A DNA stretch of 27,931 nt, taken from a virus. A program made the translations under genes and the position numbers. The stretch spans positions 1 through 27,931 of IMG/VR virus record IMGVR_UViG_3300021354_000029; one strand, given 5' to 3'. The notes under the pieces are model-generated. The model was not told the DNA's origin and made no database searches. It saw only the letters and a program-made list of their open reading frames with translations. Positions 13,982-22,688 of the stretch are shown piece after piece; position 1 is the stretch's first letter, and the number at the start of each line of letters is the position of its first letter.

Positions 13982-16900
13982 ATGAATGCTAGAATAGAAC
14001 TATTTGTTAACCTAACTGGAAGTACTGCACAGGGTCAAGTTGACCTTTTTGGTGATGAGCCTATAGTGCTTAAGATGGCAGCTGCTGATATACGTGATAT
14101 AAAGTCACGTAAGTCTAGTTATAGTCAATCCTTTGTCGTACCTGGTACAAAGAATAATAACTTATTATTCAATAGTATTTATAATATAGGTATTGATAGT
14201 CAATTCGATGCAAGGAAGAAAACCCCAGCATTCTTACAAGTTGATAGTATTCCAGTAATGACAGGTAATCTTCAGTTAACTGGTATTAATGTAGATGATG
14301 AAAAGAATGTAACCTATGAAGTAAGTCTTTTTGACGATACTGGTAACTTTATAGATGCCTTAGGAGCAACAGAGTTAACTGATTATAAGTGGAATGAATT
14401 GGACCATACGTGGTCATATTCATCTATAACCAATTCTTGGACTGGTTCATCTCAACCCTATTTCTATCCACTAATTGACCTAGGGTACGATTGGAGCGTT
14501 TCTAGCTTAAATTCTGGACAAGGAGTTAGCTTTCAATATCCGATGTATCCAGCTACACAAGTTAAAACAATCATTGATAAGATATTTTCAAGTACAGGAT
14601 ATACCTATACATCTAATTTCTTTAATTCAGATTATTTCAAGAACTTATATATACCATTTGTAGGTTTAAAGGAGTTAGCAAATACAACAACCTTTGCCAC
14701 AAGCAGACAATTCCTTATTCATTCAACAACAGGATATACGGTAAGTAGTGGTATAACCTATTCAAATATAGGTGGAATCGTTCAGAATACTACAATAGTA
14801 ACTTCAGAGAATAGATTATTTTTTAATAATGTAACACCACCAAACTTCAATAATAGTGGTTTATTTAATATTACTACATCTGATTATACAGCTGATACAG
14901 GACTTGAGGTGCAATTCTTTATTAATGTTGGCTTTTCAGCTGATACAAGTAGTGGTTTAACTCTATTAGGTTCTGCCTTACCAGGAGATATTTCCAATTA
15001 TTCAAACTTGATAGTTAATTTCTATCGTGATGGTGGGACAGGTACTCCAGTATTAGCTTGTCCTCCAGTATATGTTGGTATACCTACTTCACAGAATACA
15101 GGTTATACTGGTAATTTATTTTGTCAATCAACACCATTAACAGCGGTACCAAATGAAAAGTTTTGGGCTACCTATAAGGTTTACTTTGTTCTTCAGAATC
15201 CTAATTCTGGAACTACACATACATTTAATTTTGGCTTTATTCCAACTAATACATATGAATATAATAATGTAAGTCAAAGAATCGTTCCATTTCAAATGGT
15301 TGATTATGGTTCTTGGATTCCTAAGAAGATTAAGGTTCTAGATTTTCTAACAAGCATTATCACGATGCACAACCTATATGTTGTACCAGACCCAAATAAT
15401 CCTAAGAGTCTTATTATAGAACCTAGAGATGATTGGTATTCAAGTGGAAAGACACTTGATTGGTCAACTAAATGGGATGCTAGCGTACCAGTTACACAAC
15501 AATTACTATCAGAACAAACCAATAAGAGAATTGTATTCAGCTACGCTGAGGATACAGACTTTTATTCTGATAACTATAAGAAAGCTACCAATCGTATCTT
15601 TGGTGATTATTATCAAGTAGTTGATAATGATTTTGCTGTACAAGATGATTATAATATAGATACAATATTTGCACCAACACCAAGCGTAGCTGTATTGGAA
15701 AGTGGTTCTTTTGTTCCACCAGATTTAACAGGTTTTACTGCTAACGAATTCGTTATCCCTAAGATAGGCAAGACGGATAGCAATAATCATTTTGGTTCAA
15801 CCAATTATAAGATTCGTATACTTCAAAAGAATCCTAATAACTTAATACCTCTAACCAATGGTGATAGTTGGATGCTTAATTATACCAAGTACACAAGTTA
15901 TCCTTATTTAGGAATGCTTAGTCATCCTAGTGTAATGTCAGCTGCAACCGATATAAGTTTTGGACAAGTAAATTATGAATTTTATACACTTCCAGCAATA
16001 ACCAATAATAACCTAGTGAATAAGTATTGGCAGAAGTATCTTAATCAAATAATGGATAAGGATGCGAAGATAGTAACTTGTAACCTATATCTTAAACCAA
16101 ATGATATAGCTACGTTATCGTTGAATGATACTATATTTATGGATGGTCTTACATCTGATGGTGGTCATTATTATTTAATCAATAGTATTGAATACACACC
16201 AACAGCAAATGTAACTAGTAAGGTTGAGTTGATTAAGTTAAATGAAAAGTTTGTTAGTACAAGTGGAAGCAGTCCAATAAGTAATGTATTTGGGCAAATA
16301 CCACTTCAGAGTATTAATATGGCTGGTGGACAGAGTTATTCAACAGGTAGCATAGCTATGGGTAATAATGTTGTTATTTCAACTCAAGCAGCTGGAAGCG
16401 TTGCCATAGGGGATACAATAAGTGTTGGCAGTCCAAGGAGTCTAGTAGTTGGTAGTGGAAGTACAATAGGTGGTGGAGCAGCTGGTAGTGTTATCTTTGG
16501 TAATGGAATATTAGCAACAACAGGTAATACTGTATATATGAATAATGCTGTTATAAGTAGTGGTGGAACCATTAATGGAGTATCAGCGGCACAAATAGTA
16601 GCTAATAGTAGTATATGGAGTGCTGGTACTGGTACATATTCAATCGTAGCAATTAACGATACTAATAATGTGGCTAGTAGTAATTATGATTATGCAGAAG
16701 GAGCTACAACAACAGCAAGAGGTGGTGCAAGTCACGCTGAAGGAAATATAACAACTGCCTTTGGACAAACAAGTCACGCTGAGGGTGACCATACAACAGC
16801 TATAGGTATTGTTAGTCATTCAGAAGGTGGATATACAACAGCACAAGGAGATTATAGTCACGCTGGTGGTTATGGTATTAATGTATTACATTTTGGTGAA

Positions 16901-17314
16901 TGGGGTAGAAGTTCAGATATGACTCAAAAAGGAGCATATGGAATAACTCATTATTCAACACAAACAACGACCAATACACCAAGTGAAGCATTCCTTGATG
17001 GTTTTGGTGGTAGTCAACGTTTTACCATTCCAAATAATTCAGCTTATAAGGTAAAGGTATATGCAGTTGCAATTGAAATTACAACAGGTTATCCTTCAAA
17101 GGAATGGGAAGGAAGTGGACTTATAAAGAATAATGCTGGTGCTGTAAGTCTTGTTGGTTCATTAACGATGTCATCAACGAATGGTGATGCGGCATTATCA
17201 ACAACAAGCATAGCTATGACAGCAGCAAGTGGAGCACTTGTTGCAACAGTAACTGGTATAAGTGGTACAGCTGTAAGATGGAGTATCAAATGTGAATACA
17301 CAAGTGTAAGCTAA
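13982..17314 (+). CDS. Tail hub/baseplate protein with YadA-type repeats and fibre C terminus
   Basis: This 1110-residue protein joins a structural hub to an adhesin-like end. Residues 1-160 (DIRDIKSRKSSYSQSFVVPG..., YKWNELDHTWS) and 450-560 (KVLDFLTSIITMHNLYVVPD, LIIEPRDDWY, DWSTKWD) are of a type found in Bacteroidota-phage baseplate hubs, analogous in position to Tal/gp27 proteins. Around 785-830 are GSIAMGNNV...GSVAIGD repeats, followed at about 903-963 by SHAEG-type YadA-head repeats also found in the fibre gene at 6057. The C-terminal 100 residues (RFTIPNNSAYKVKVYAVAIE, ...NNAGAVSLVGSLTM, VTGISGTAVRWSIKCEYTSV) match a beta-rich module common at the ends of phage fibres. It probably caps the tail and contacts the receptor. 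Confidence 0.7.
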   Translation: MNARIELFVNLTGSTAQGQVDLFGDEPIVLKMAAADIRDIKSRKSSYSQSFVVPGTKNNNLLFNSIYNIGIDSQFDARKKTPAFLQVDSIPVMTGNLQLTGINVDDEKNVTYEVSLFDDTGNFIDALGATELTDYKWNELDHTWSYSSITNSWTGSSQPYFYPLIDLGYDWSVSSLNSGQGVSFQYPMYPATQVKTIIDKIFSSTGYTYTSNFFNSDYFKNLYIPFVGLKELANTTTFATSRQFLIHSTTGYTVSSGITYSNIGGIVQNTTIVTSENRLFFNNVTPPNFNNSGLFNITTSDYTADTGLEVQFFINVGFSADTSSGLTLLGSALPGDISNYSNLIVNFYRDGGTGTPVLACPPVYVGIPTSQNTGYTGNLFCQSTPLTAVPNEKFWATYKVYFVLQNPNSGTTHTFNFGFIPTNTYEYNNVSQRIVPFQMVDYGSWIPKKIKVLDFLTSIITMHNLYVVPDPNNPKSLIIEPRDDWYSSGKTLDWSTKWDASVPVTQQLLSEQTNKRIVFSYAEDTDFYSDNYKKATNRIFGDYYQVVDNDFAVQDDYNIDTIFAPTPSVAVLESGSFVPPDLTGFTANEFVIPKIGKTDSNNHFGSTNYKIRILQKNPNNLIPLTNGDSWMLNYTKYTSYPYLGMLSHPSVMSAATDISFGQVNYEFYTLPAITNNNLVNKYWQKYLNQIMDKDAKIVTCNLYLKPNDIATLSLNDTIFMDGLTSDGGHYYLINSIEYTPTANVTSKVELIKLNEKFVSTSGSSPISNVFGQIPLQSINMAGGQSYSTGSIAMGNNVVISTQAAGSVAIGDTISVGSPRSLVVGSGSTIGGGAAGSVIFGNGILATTGNTVYMNNAVISSGGTINGVSAAQIVANSSIWSAGTGTYSIVAINDTNNVASSNYDYAEGATTTARGGASHAEGNITTAFGQTSHAEGDHTTAIGIVSHSEGGYTTAQGDYSHAGGYGINVLHFGEWGRSSDMTQKGAYGITHYSTQTTTNTPSEAFLDGFGGSQRFTIPNNSAYKVKVYAVAIEITTGYPSKEWEGSGLIKNNAGAVSLVGSLTMSSTNGDAALSTTSIAMTAASGALVATVTGISGTAVRWSIKCEYTSVS

Positions 17315-17339
17315 TAATTAAAACAAAAACAAATAGAAA

Positions 17340-19277
17340 ATGGCAGAAGAATTAAATCTAAATATAAACGTTGATTCATCCCAACTAGATAAAGCTGGGA
17401 ATAAGATTAAGGAAGTTGGTGAACATACTGGTGGTCTTAGAAAAGAATTAAGAGCAACAACAGAAGCAACCAAAGGACTTGGTGAAGCGTTTGGAGGTGC
17501 CTCTAAGGATTTAGGTGCATTATCTGAAGGTTCAAGGATGGCTTATGCTGGCTTCGAATTAATGGAAGGTGGTCTTAAGGGTCTTGCAGATACTATGGCA
17601 GCTAATCCATTTTTACTTGCAGCTATTGCTATTGCAGCAGTTGTTGTAAGTCTTGGTGAGATGAATAAGGAATTCGCTAAGACTCGTGTTGAAGTTATTA
17701 AATCTGGGGAGAAGTTAAAGGAATTTGGTAAGATGGCTGAAGATGCTGATAGGGAATTAGCTCAAGCCAAGGATGACCTTGCTCTAGCTAATGGTACTCT
17801 AACCAAGTCTGAATATGATAGATTAAAGGCTTTAAGAGAAGGTCAAAAGATAATTGAACAAAATACTGAAAAACAAGCTAAGAGTCTTGGTGAATTAAGA
17901 CTAAACGCTATTAATGCTGGTAAGGCTTTTGAAGCTTCAAATAATTGGTTAGGTAAGTTAACTGGTCAATATCAATTAAACTTAGATGCTAAGAATAAAG
18001 CTCTCAAGGAATTAAATGATGCTGAAGAGTTAATGGTTAAAAGTGATAAAGATAGAGCTGAGGCCGCATCTAAAAAAGCTGATGCTAAACAAAAAAATGA
18101 TGAAAAGAAGGATGATAAGAAGGATGCTAGTGATTTAAAGAAGGCAGAGGAAAAAGCTAGAAAAGAATTAAAAATCAGACTAGATTTGGATAAAGCAATC
18201 CTTGCTGCTGATAAGGATAATCTAGTTAAGAAGAAAAAGGTTTTAGATGATGAATTAGCTGAAAAGCTAATGGATGCTGATTTAACAGAATCTGAAATCC
18301 TAACGATTAAAAAGACATACGAACAAAATTGGGAGAATATTCAACAAGAAGCTAGAAGTAAACAAGAAGCTGAATCAATTAAAGAAGCAGAATTCTATAA
18401 GAAGCTTATGGAAGAAACTGCCAAGGAACAGGAAAAGGCTAAGGAAAGGGAGAGAAAGAATACTGAAAAGACGCTTGAATTAAAGCTTAAGGCTGATAAG
18501 GATTATGCGGCAGCACATAAGTTAAGTCTTAATGTACAATATCAAGTTGTAAGTGATGAACAAGACTTGGAAATTAAAAAGATTAATGATATCAGAGCTA
18601 AACAGTTATTTGATGCTAAGGATGATGCTGAGGCAATTAAACAGATTAATCAAGATGCTGATGATGCTATTGTTCAAATAAAAGCTGATTCAGCTGAAAA
18701 GATTGATAAGATAAATAAGGACTCATTAAATAAAGCAATCGGTGCTGCTCAAGACCTTAATAATGCATTACAGGGATTATCAGATGCGTATTTTGCCTTC
18801 AAGACTGAAAACTTAAAGAAAGGTAGCCAAGCTGAATTAGACGCTGCTAAGAAACAATTCAAGATAAATAAGGGACTTAGTATTGTAAATGCTTTGATTC
18901 ACGGAGCTGAAGGTAGTGCTAAGATATGGTCAACTTGGGCTGATTATCCAATTGTTGCGGCAGCACTTCAAGCAGTTGAAATTGCAACCGTAGGTCTTCA
19001 AATTGGTAAGATTAAGAATCAACAATTCCCAAGTAGTGAAAGTCCAGGTGGTAGCGTTGGTTCTGGAGGTGGTGGTTCATCTATGGGTGGATTTACACCA
19101 CAGAGTCTACAACAAATTGGTAGTGGGCAGCCTGGATTTAATAATCCATTAACACCAACAAGTCAAGGGACAAATTCAAATAATCAACCATCTAAGATGT
19201 ATGTAGTTGCTAGTGATATTACATCATCTCAAAATAAAAATGCTGTGCTAGATAGAAGAGCCAGCTTCAATCATTAA
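17340..19277 (+). CDS. Tape measure protein
   Basis: A 645-residue, strongly helical, Lys/Glu/Ala/Asp-rich protein. A coiled-coil N terminus is followed by a hydrophobic segment at 90-105 (PFLLAAIAIAAVVVSL), then long charged heptad-rich helices at about 110-500, a second semi-hydrophobic part at 515-560 (SIVNALIHGAEGSAKIW..., VAAALQAVEIATVGL) and a Gly/Ser/Gln-rich C terminus. This is the pattern of tape measure proteins, which set tail length and pass into the host envelope. At the usual 0.15 nm per residue it predicts a tail near 95 nm. No lytic transglycosylase or peptidase domain is visible. Unusually, the chaperone gene follows rather than precedes it. Confidence 0.85.
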   Translation: MAEELNLNINVDSSQLDKAGNKIKEVGEHTGGLRKELRATTEATKGLGEAFGGASKDLGALSEGSRMAYAGFELMEGGLKGLADTMAANPFLLAAIAIAAVVVSLGEMNKEFAKTRVEVIKSGEKLKEFGKMAEDADRELAQAKDDLALANGTLTKSEYDRLKALREGQKIIEQNTEKQAKSLGELRLNAINAGKAFEASNNWLGKLTGQYQLNLDAKNKALKELNDAEELMVKSDKDRAEAASKKADAKQKNDEKKDDKKDASDLKKAEEKARKELKIRLDLDKAILAADKDNLVKKKKVLDDELAEKLMDADLTESEILTIKKTYEQNWENIQQEARSKQEAESIKEAEFYKKLMEETAKEQEKAKERERKNTEKTLELKLKADKDYAAAHKLSLNVQYQVVSDEQDLEIKKINDIRAKQLFDAKDDAEAIKQINQDADDAIVQIKADSAEKIDKINKDSLNKAIGAAQDLNNALQGLSDAYFAFKTENLKKGSQAELDAAKKQFKINKGLSIVNALIHGAEGSAKIWSTWADYPIVAAALQAVEIATVGLQIGKIKNQQFPSSESPGGSVGSGGGGSSMGGFTPQSLQQIGSGQPGFNNPLTPTSQGTNSNNQPSKMYVVASDITSSQNKNAVLDRRASFNH

Positions 19278-19280
19278 TAT

Positions 19281-19943
19281 ATGGAAACAGTTAAATACAA
19301 TAAGATTACCCTTAATATACCAACCTCTTGGTCTGATATAACACTTGAAAGATTCGTAGCCCTTAAAGAGCACGAAAAGATGAATGGTAAGATGGACTAT
19401 ATTGATTATAGTCTAGGTTATATAAGTATCGTTACAGGTATAAGCCTTGAAGAACTAGACTACTTAACCCCTATTGAATATAATACCCTATTAAATGAAT
19501 TACTAGGTATTACCAAGTCGGAGATAAAACCACTTGATAATCCTACTTATGTTATAGATGGACAGACATATATGCTAGATTCTGATATAAGTAAGATAAG
19601 CCTTGGTCAATATTCCGACTTGGATGATATCCTAAAGGAAGGTGACTTATGGGATGTAGCTCACAAGATAACAGCTAGTTTTTATAGAAAAGCTAATGCA
19701 CCAAAAGAAAGTGGGATTAAAGCTAAGTATAATAAGCTAATGAAGAAATCAATTCCAATGGATAAATATGTAATTGAGGATTATGACTATACAAGGTTAC
19801 TAGAGACTTCAGAGGTATTTTTATATAAGTTACCAATGGATGTAGTATATAGTATCGTGGTTTTTTTTTTAACTATCGTAAAAACCTTGCAGAAAATTAT
19901 AAAGGACTCTTCCCTTCTAGCGGAAGAGAATCCAGGAACTTAG
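19281..19943 (+). CDS. Tail assembly chaperone, zero-frame product
   Basis: In the zero frame this gene encodes 220 residues (NIPTSWSDITLERFVALKEH..., PTYVIDGQTYMLDSDISKIS, LGQYSDLDDIL...). It resembles tail assembly chaperones (lambda gpG analogue) found next to tape measure genes. At codons 195-197 it runs through ten T residues (19861-19870); ribosomes that stay in frame terminate 24 codons later at TAG 19941-19943, which is an uncommon stop codon in this window. Those last residues (TIVKTLQKIIKDSSLLAEENPGT) are therefore probably the short alternative tail. It directly follows the tape measure gene with a three-base gap. Confidence 0.7.
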   Translation: METVKYNKITLNIPTSWSDITLERFVALKEHEKMNGKMDYIDYSLGYISIVTGISLEELDYLTPIEYNTLLNELLGITKSEIKPLDNPTYVIDGQTYMLDSDISKISLGQYSDLDDILKEGDLWDVAHKITASFYRKANAPKESGIKAKYNKLMKKSIPMDKYVIEDYDYTRLLETSEVFLYKLPMDVVYSIVVFFLTIVKTLQKIIKDSSLLAEENPGT

Positions 19944-20164
19944 ACGAAAAAACTAAACAAAATGAGCCAAAGACACTTGAACAGCAATTTAATGATAGAT
20001 GGTCTTGGTATAGCGTAATGAGAGAATTAGCTGGCGGTGACTTAACTAGACTTGAAGAGGTGGCTAATTTACCTCTGATATTTGTGTTAAATGACTTAAG
20101 TTATCAAAAAGAATTAAGTGATTATAAAAAGACCCTTGAATATAAAGGAAGGGGAGGAAAATAA
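19281..20164 (+). CDS. Tail assembly chaperone, -1 frameshift fusion (G/GT-type)
   Basis: Slipping -1 at the U UUU UUA heptamer (19865-19871) continues into a frame open from AAC 19871 to TAA 20162-20164, adding 97 residues and giving a product of about 294. The extension starts NYRKNLAENYKGLFPSSGRE and includes a conserved-looking helical part, RWSWYSVMRELAGGDLTRLE then NLPLIFVLNDLSYQKE. It has no ATG near its beginning (first in-frame ATG at about 20018) and otherwise leaves 225 bp empty in a block with almost no spare DNA. This matches the lambda gpG/gpGT arrangement, where a minor frameshifted product binds both chaperone partner and tape measure. A homopolymer sequencing error or a truly single long frame is the alternative explanation; either way the 97-residue part is coding. 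Confidence 0.75.
19865..19871 (+). promoter_or_regulatory. Programmed -1 ribosomal frameshift site, U UUU UUA
   Basis: The zero frame reads GTT TTT TTT TTA, so the last seven bases form the canonical X XXY YYZ slippery heptamer T TTT TTA. After slipping, both tRNAs can re-pair with TTT TTT. A stem CTCTTCC/GGAAGAG (19907-19913 with 19922-19928, 8-nt loop), extended by GGA/TCC across a two-base bulge, lies 32 nt downstream; that is farther than the usual 5-9 nt spacer, so its role as a stimulator is uncertain. Confidence 0.7.
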
Positions 20165-20168
20165 AACT

Positions 20169-20837
20169 ATGGAACCAAAGAAATTAAGAACAATCGAACT
20201 GTTAATAACAGATGACTTTGATAAAGATAAGGTTGATTATATCAGTCTTGTTGATGACCCAGCTATTCAAGTTGATTGGGTAGCTTTTTCAAATAAAGAA
20301 ATTAAACCTTATAAGTTTAAGGTGACCGATGAATCACAACATAAGCTTGTTGGTCCGTTGATGATACCAAATCAAAAGATATATAGAAATAACCGTGATA
20401 ATGAAGGAAATATTACAGAAGAATGGAATGTGGTATTCTCAGAGAAAAGCATTGAAAATGCTTCGAAGAAATACTTTGCCAATGGATTTAATAAGAATGT
20501 TAATATCAATCACGATGAAAAGGTAGATGGTGTTTGCATTATGGAATCTTGGATTATTCAAGACCCAGAATGTGATAAGGCTAAGCTATATGGCTTTGGT
20601 AACTTGCCTAAGGGAACTTGGATGGCAACCTTCCACGTTAAGAATGATGATATATGGGAAGGCTTCATTAAGACTGGAAAGCTTTTAGGATTTAGTGTAG
20701 AGGGATTATTTATCCAGGGGGAAGAAGTCTTTTCAAGAGCAACAGAAGAGGAAGATTTCAATGAAGAAGAAATCGAATTAATAAATAAAACAATTGAATT
20801 TTTATTGCGTAACCCAGACAAATTGGGACACCTATAA
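20169..20837 (+). CDS. Prohead maturation protease, XkdF-like
   Basis: The 222-residue protein begins MEPKKLRTIELLITDDFDKD and then DYISLVDDPAIQVDWVAFS, the start pattern of XkdF-type phage serine proteases. Candidate catalytic residues are H115 in NINHDE and S127 in CIMESWII, the H...ES spacing of prohead proteases, followed by GTWMATFHVKND (149-160) and LLGFSVEGLF (173-181), both conserved in the group. It would cleave the scaffold and capsid N termini during head maturation. The ATG at 20169 is chosen over a GTG at 20118 because the latter would add 17 residues that overlap the frameshifted chaperone end, and the leader before the ATG (GAAAATAAAACT) has the A-rich form used elsewhere. A 44-bp gap follows. 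Confidence 0.75.
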   Translation: MEPKKLRTIELLITDDFDKDKVDYISLVDDPAIQVDWVAFSNKEIKPYKFKVTDESQHKLVGPLMIPNQKIYRNNRDNEGNITEEWNVVFSEKSIENASKKYFANGFNKNVNINHDEKVDGVCIMESWIIQDPECDKAKLYGFGNLPKGTWMATFHVKNDDIWEGFIKTGKLLGFSVEGLFIQGEEVFSRATEEEDFNEEEIELINKTIEFLLRNPDKLGHL

Positions 20838-20881
20838 TAAATTGCTAATATAATAAATAACAAACAAATAAATCTAAAACA

Positions 20882-21562
20882 ATGAACAAAACAGAATTAA
20901 TGATAAGACTTCGTGAAATCTTTGAAATGACAAAGGTAGAGAAGTTCTTAGATGCAAAGGTAAATGATGGTTCAATTCTTCGTGTAGAAGGAGATTCTTT
21001 GGTTGAAGGTGCAAAGGTAGTTCTAGTTAGTGCAGATGGTGCGTCCATCGCTCCTAATGATGGCGAATTTACACTTGATGATGGTACTAAGATTGAGATT
21101 AAAGCAAGCGTGATTGAAAAGATTACACCAGCAACAGCTCCAATCGAACCAACAGCAGAAGCAACAACTGAAGATGTAACAGCAGCAGCTGCTCCAGCAC
21201 CAGTAGAAACACCAGCAGAAGCACCAACAACTCCAACAATGGGTCCAGATGGTGGAATCGATTTAGGAATGATAAGTGAGATTCTATCACAATTAAGTGA
21301 AAGAGTAGCTAACTTGGAAGCTAAATTAGGTGATGCTAATGCAGAAGCACCAGCAGCATTTTCAGCTGAGAAGCCTAAGGTAACTTATCCTACTTATGAA
21401 AAAGGACAAAAGATTGATGATTACTTATCACAGGTAAGAGCTTTCAACAGAAGCAAAGCAGAATCATTTGGTAACACAAGACCACTAACAACAAATAATC
21501 CAATTAAACCAAGCTTCTTAGGTAATATCAAGGGTAGCTTTAACGTTTCAAACGGAAATTAA
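20882..21562 (+). CDS. Scaffold-like head assembly protein, putative
   Basis: A 226-residue protein between protease and major capsid genes. The N-terminal part contains two DG-type turns (NDGSILRVEGDSLVEGAKVV and FTLDDGTKIEIKASVIEKI), a beta-rich module that I associate with Bacteroidota-phage head genes. It is followed by a low-complexity Ala/Pro/Thr linker (about 82-120), a helix (MISEILSQLSERVANLEAKL) suited to coiled-coil contact, and a C-terminal segment rich in Asn, Ser and Pro. Position, helix content and low-complexity linker point to a scaffold that is cleaved by the neighbouring protease. Leader CAAATAAATCTAAAACA has no Shine-Dalgarno sequence. Confidence 0.55.
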   Translation: MNKTELMIRLREIFEMTKVEKFLDAKVNDGSILRVEGDSLVEGAKVVLVSADGASIAPNDGEFTLDDGTKIEIKASVIEKITPATAPIEPTAEATTEDVTAAAAPAPVETPAEAPTTPTMGPDGGIDLGMISEILSQLSERVANLEAKLGDANAEAPAAFSAEKPKVTYPTYEKGQKIDDYLSQVRAFNRSKAESFGNTRPLTTNNPIKPSFLGNIKGSFNVSNGN

Positions 21563-21597
21563 TAATAACAATAACTAAAAACAAATAAAACAAAACA
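21563..21597 (+). promoter_or_regulatory. A-rich translation-initiation leader of the capsid gene
   Basis: The 35 bases before the capsid ATG hold no Shine-Dalgarno sequence but an A/AAC-rich tract (AAACAAATAAAACAAAACA). In Bacteroidota, A-rich unstructured leaders replace the Shine-Dalgarno interaction and drive strong translation, which suits the most abundant virion protein. Similar but shorter tracts precede the tape measure, terS and scaffold genes. Confidence 0.5.
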
Positions 21598-22608
21598 ATG
21601 GCAAACGGATTTAATTTTACAGCCTTAAACAAATATGTTGATGAGTTAAGCTCACCACTTATGCGTAAAGTATTACTTGAAGGTACGACTTCTAAATGGA
21701 TACAAGTCATCCCAGGTATTAAACACTCACAAGCACTTAACGTGTTTGAACAAACCCTTAACGTACAAAATGACAACACTTGTGGTGCTGGCTTCGTAGG
21801 TTCTGGTACAACAACACTATCACAACAAGTATTAACGGTATGTCCTTTAAAGTTCAACCAATCTTTCTGTGTATATCAAGCTGGTGGTCTTCAAGACTAT
21901 TGGACAGGTATGTTAATGAAGGCTGGAAGTTACCACGATACTATCGCACCTTTTGAGTCCGTAATCACAGATTATATCACCGATTTGTGGCAGCAAGAAC
22001 TGGATAAAACGCTTTGGGTGGGCGGCTATGCACCAACTGGCGCACATTCTGGCGATACTGCTGGTAACTCTGGTTACTACTCATCTTGTCAAGGTTTCTT
22101 ATACCAAGTTTATAACACAGCTGCTTCTGGAAGTGTAACAACTGTTAGTTATTCTGGTACACCAACTGCTGCTAACATTCTTAACATAGTTGATGCTATC
22201 GTTGTTAACATCGATACAAACATCCTTCAACAAGATGACTTAATTATGTGGGTTTCTCCAGCAACTATCCAAACTTATAAGCTTGCGTTGAGGAACTCTA
22301 ATAACTATCATATCTATGTATCTGACGCTAAATCAGTAATTGCTGGTGGTGACGGAAGTGCTAAAGAAAACTCATTAACTCAAACAGTTCCTGGTTTCAA
22401 CATTACAATGGTTGCAACTGTAGGTTTAAAAGGATACAATGGTATCTTCACAACTTGGGCTGGTAATATGGTTATGGGCACCGATTTAATGAATGACTAT
22501 GAGTCAATTTTCAGCTATTATAGCCAGGATTACGATGAGCTACGTATGGTGGGCCGTATGCGTATTGGGTCGCAAATAAAGTTCCCATCTCAAGTAGTAT
22601 TGTATTAA
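21598..22608 (+). CDS. Major capsid protein
   Basis: A 336-residue protein downstream of protease and scaffold genes, as expected for the HK97-fold shell subunit. Segments consistent with the fold are the N-terminal arm (MANGFNFTALNKYVDELSSP), long helix and beta strands around 100-150 (FESVITDYITDLWQQELDKT), the P-domain region (AANILNIVDAIVVNIDTNIL, DDLIMWVSPATIQTYKLAL) and the C-terminal strand (RMVGRMRIGSQIKFPSQVVLY). The identification rests on gene order, size and these features, not on a clear signature. Two stretches (about 21980-22056 and 22525-22585) use GGC, GTG, CGT and CAG codons much more than the neighbouring genes. A strong hairpin follows at 22638-22658. Its own leader is the strongest A-rich tract in the window. 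Confidence 0.7.
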   Translation: MANGFNFTALNKYVDELSSPLMRKVLLEGTTSKWIQVIPGIKHSQALNVFEQTLNVQNDNTCGAGFVGSGTTTLSQQVLTVCPLKFNQSFCVYQAGGLQDYWTGMLMKAGSYHDTIAPFESVITDYITDLWQQELDKTLWVGGYAPTGAHSGDTAGNSGYYSSCQGFLYQVYNTAASGSVTTVSYSGTPTAANILNIVDAIVVNIDTNILQQDDLIMWVSPATIQTYKLALRNSNNYHIYVSDAKSVIAGGDGSAKENSLTQTVPGFNITMVATVGLKGYNGIFTTWAGNMVMGTDLMNDYESIFSYYSQDYDELRMVGRMRIGSQIKFPSQVVLY

Positions 22609-22637
22609 TCGTTATACACTAAATAAAATAATTAATA

Positions 22638-22658
22638 TGGGGGTGTAAAATACCCCCA
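22638..22658 (+). terminator. GC-rich hairpin after the capsid gene
   Basis: TGGGGGTG (22638-22645) pairs with TACCCCCA (22651-22658) around a five-base loop TAAAA, giving 8 bp with one G-U pair. No T run follows, so it is probably not a full intrinsic terminator. It may protect the 3' end of capsid mRNA or attenuate transcription into the next gene. It lies 30 bp after the capsid stop and 30 bp before the next ATG, in an otherwise A-rich gap. Confidence 0.5.
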
Positions 22659-22688
22659 GTATTAAACAAACTTAAAACTTAAAACAAA

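Noticed and set aside
20118-20168. GTG start of the prohead protease giving 17 extra residues
   Set aside because: It would overlap the end of the frameshifted chaperone; the extra residues look like its other-frame shadow, and the ATG at 20169 has the usual A-rich leader and the family-like start.
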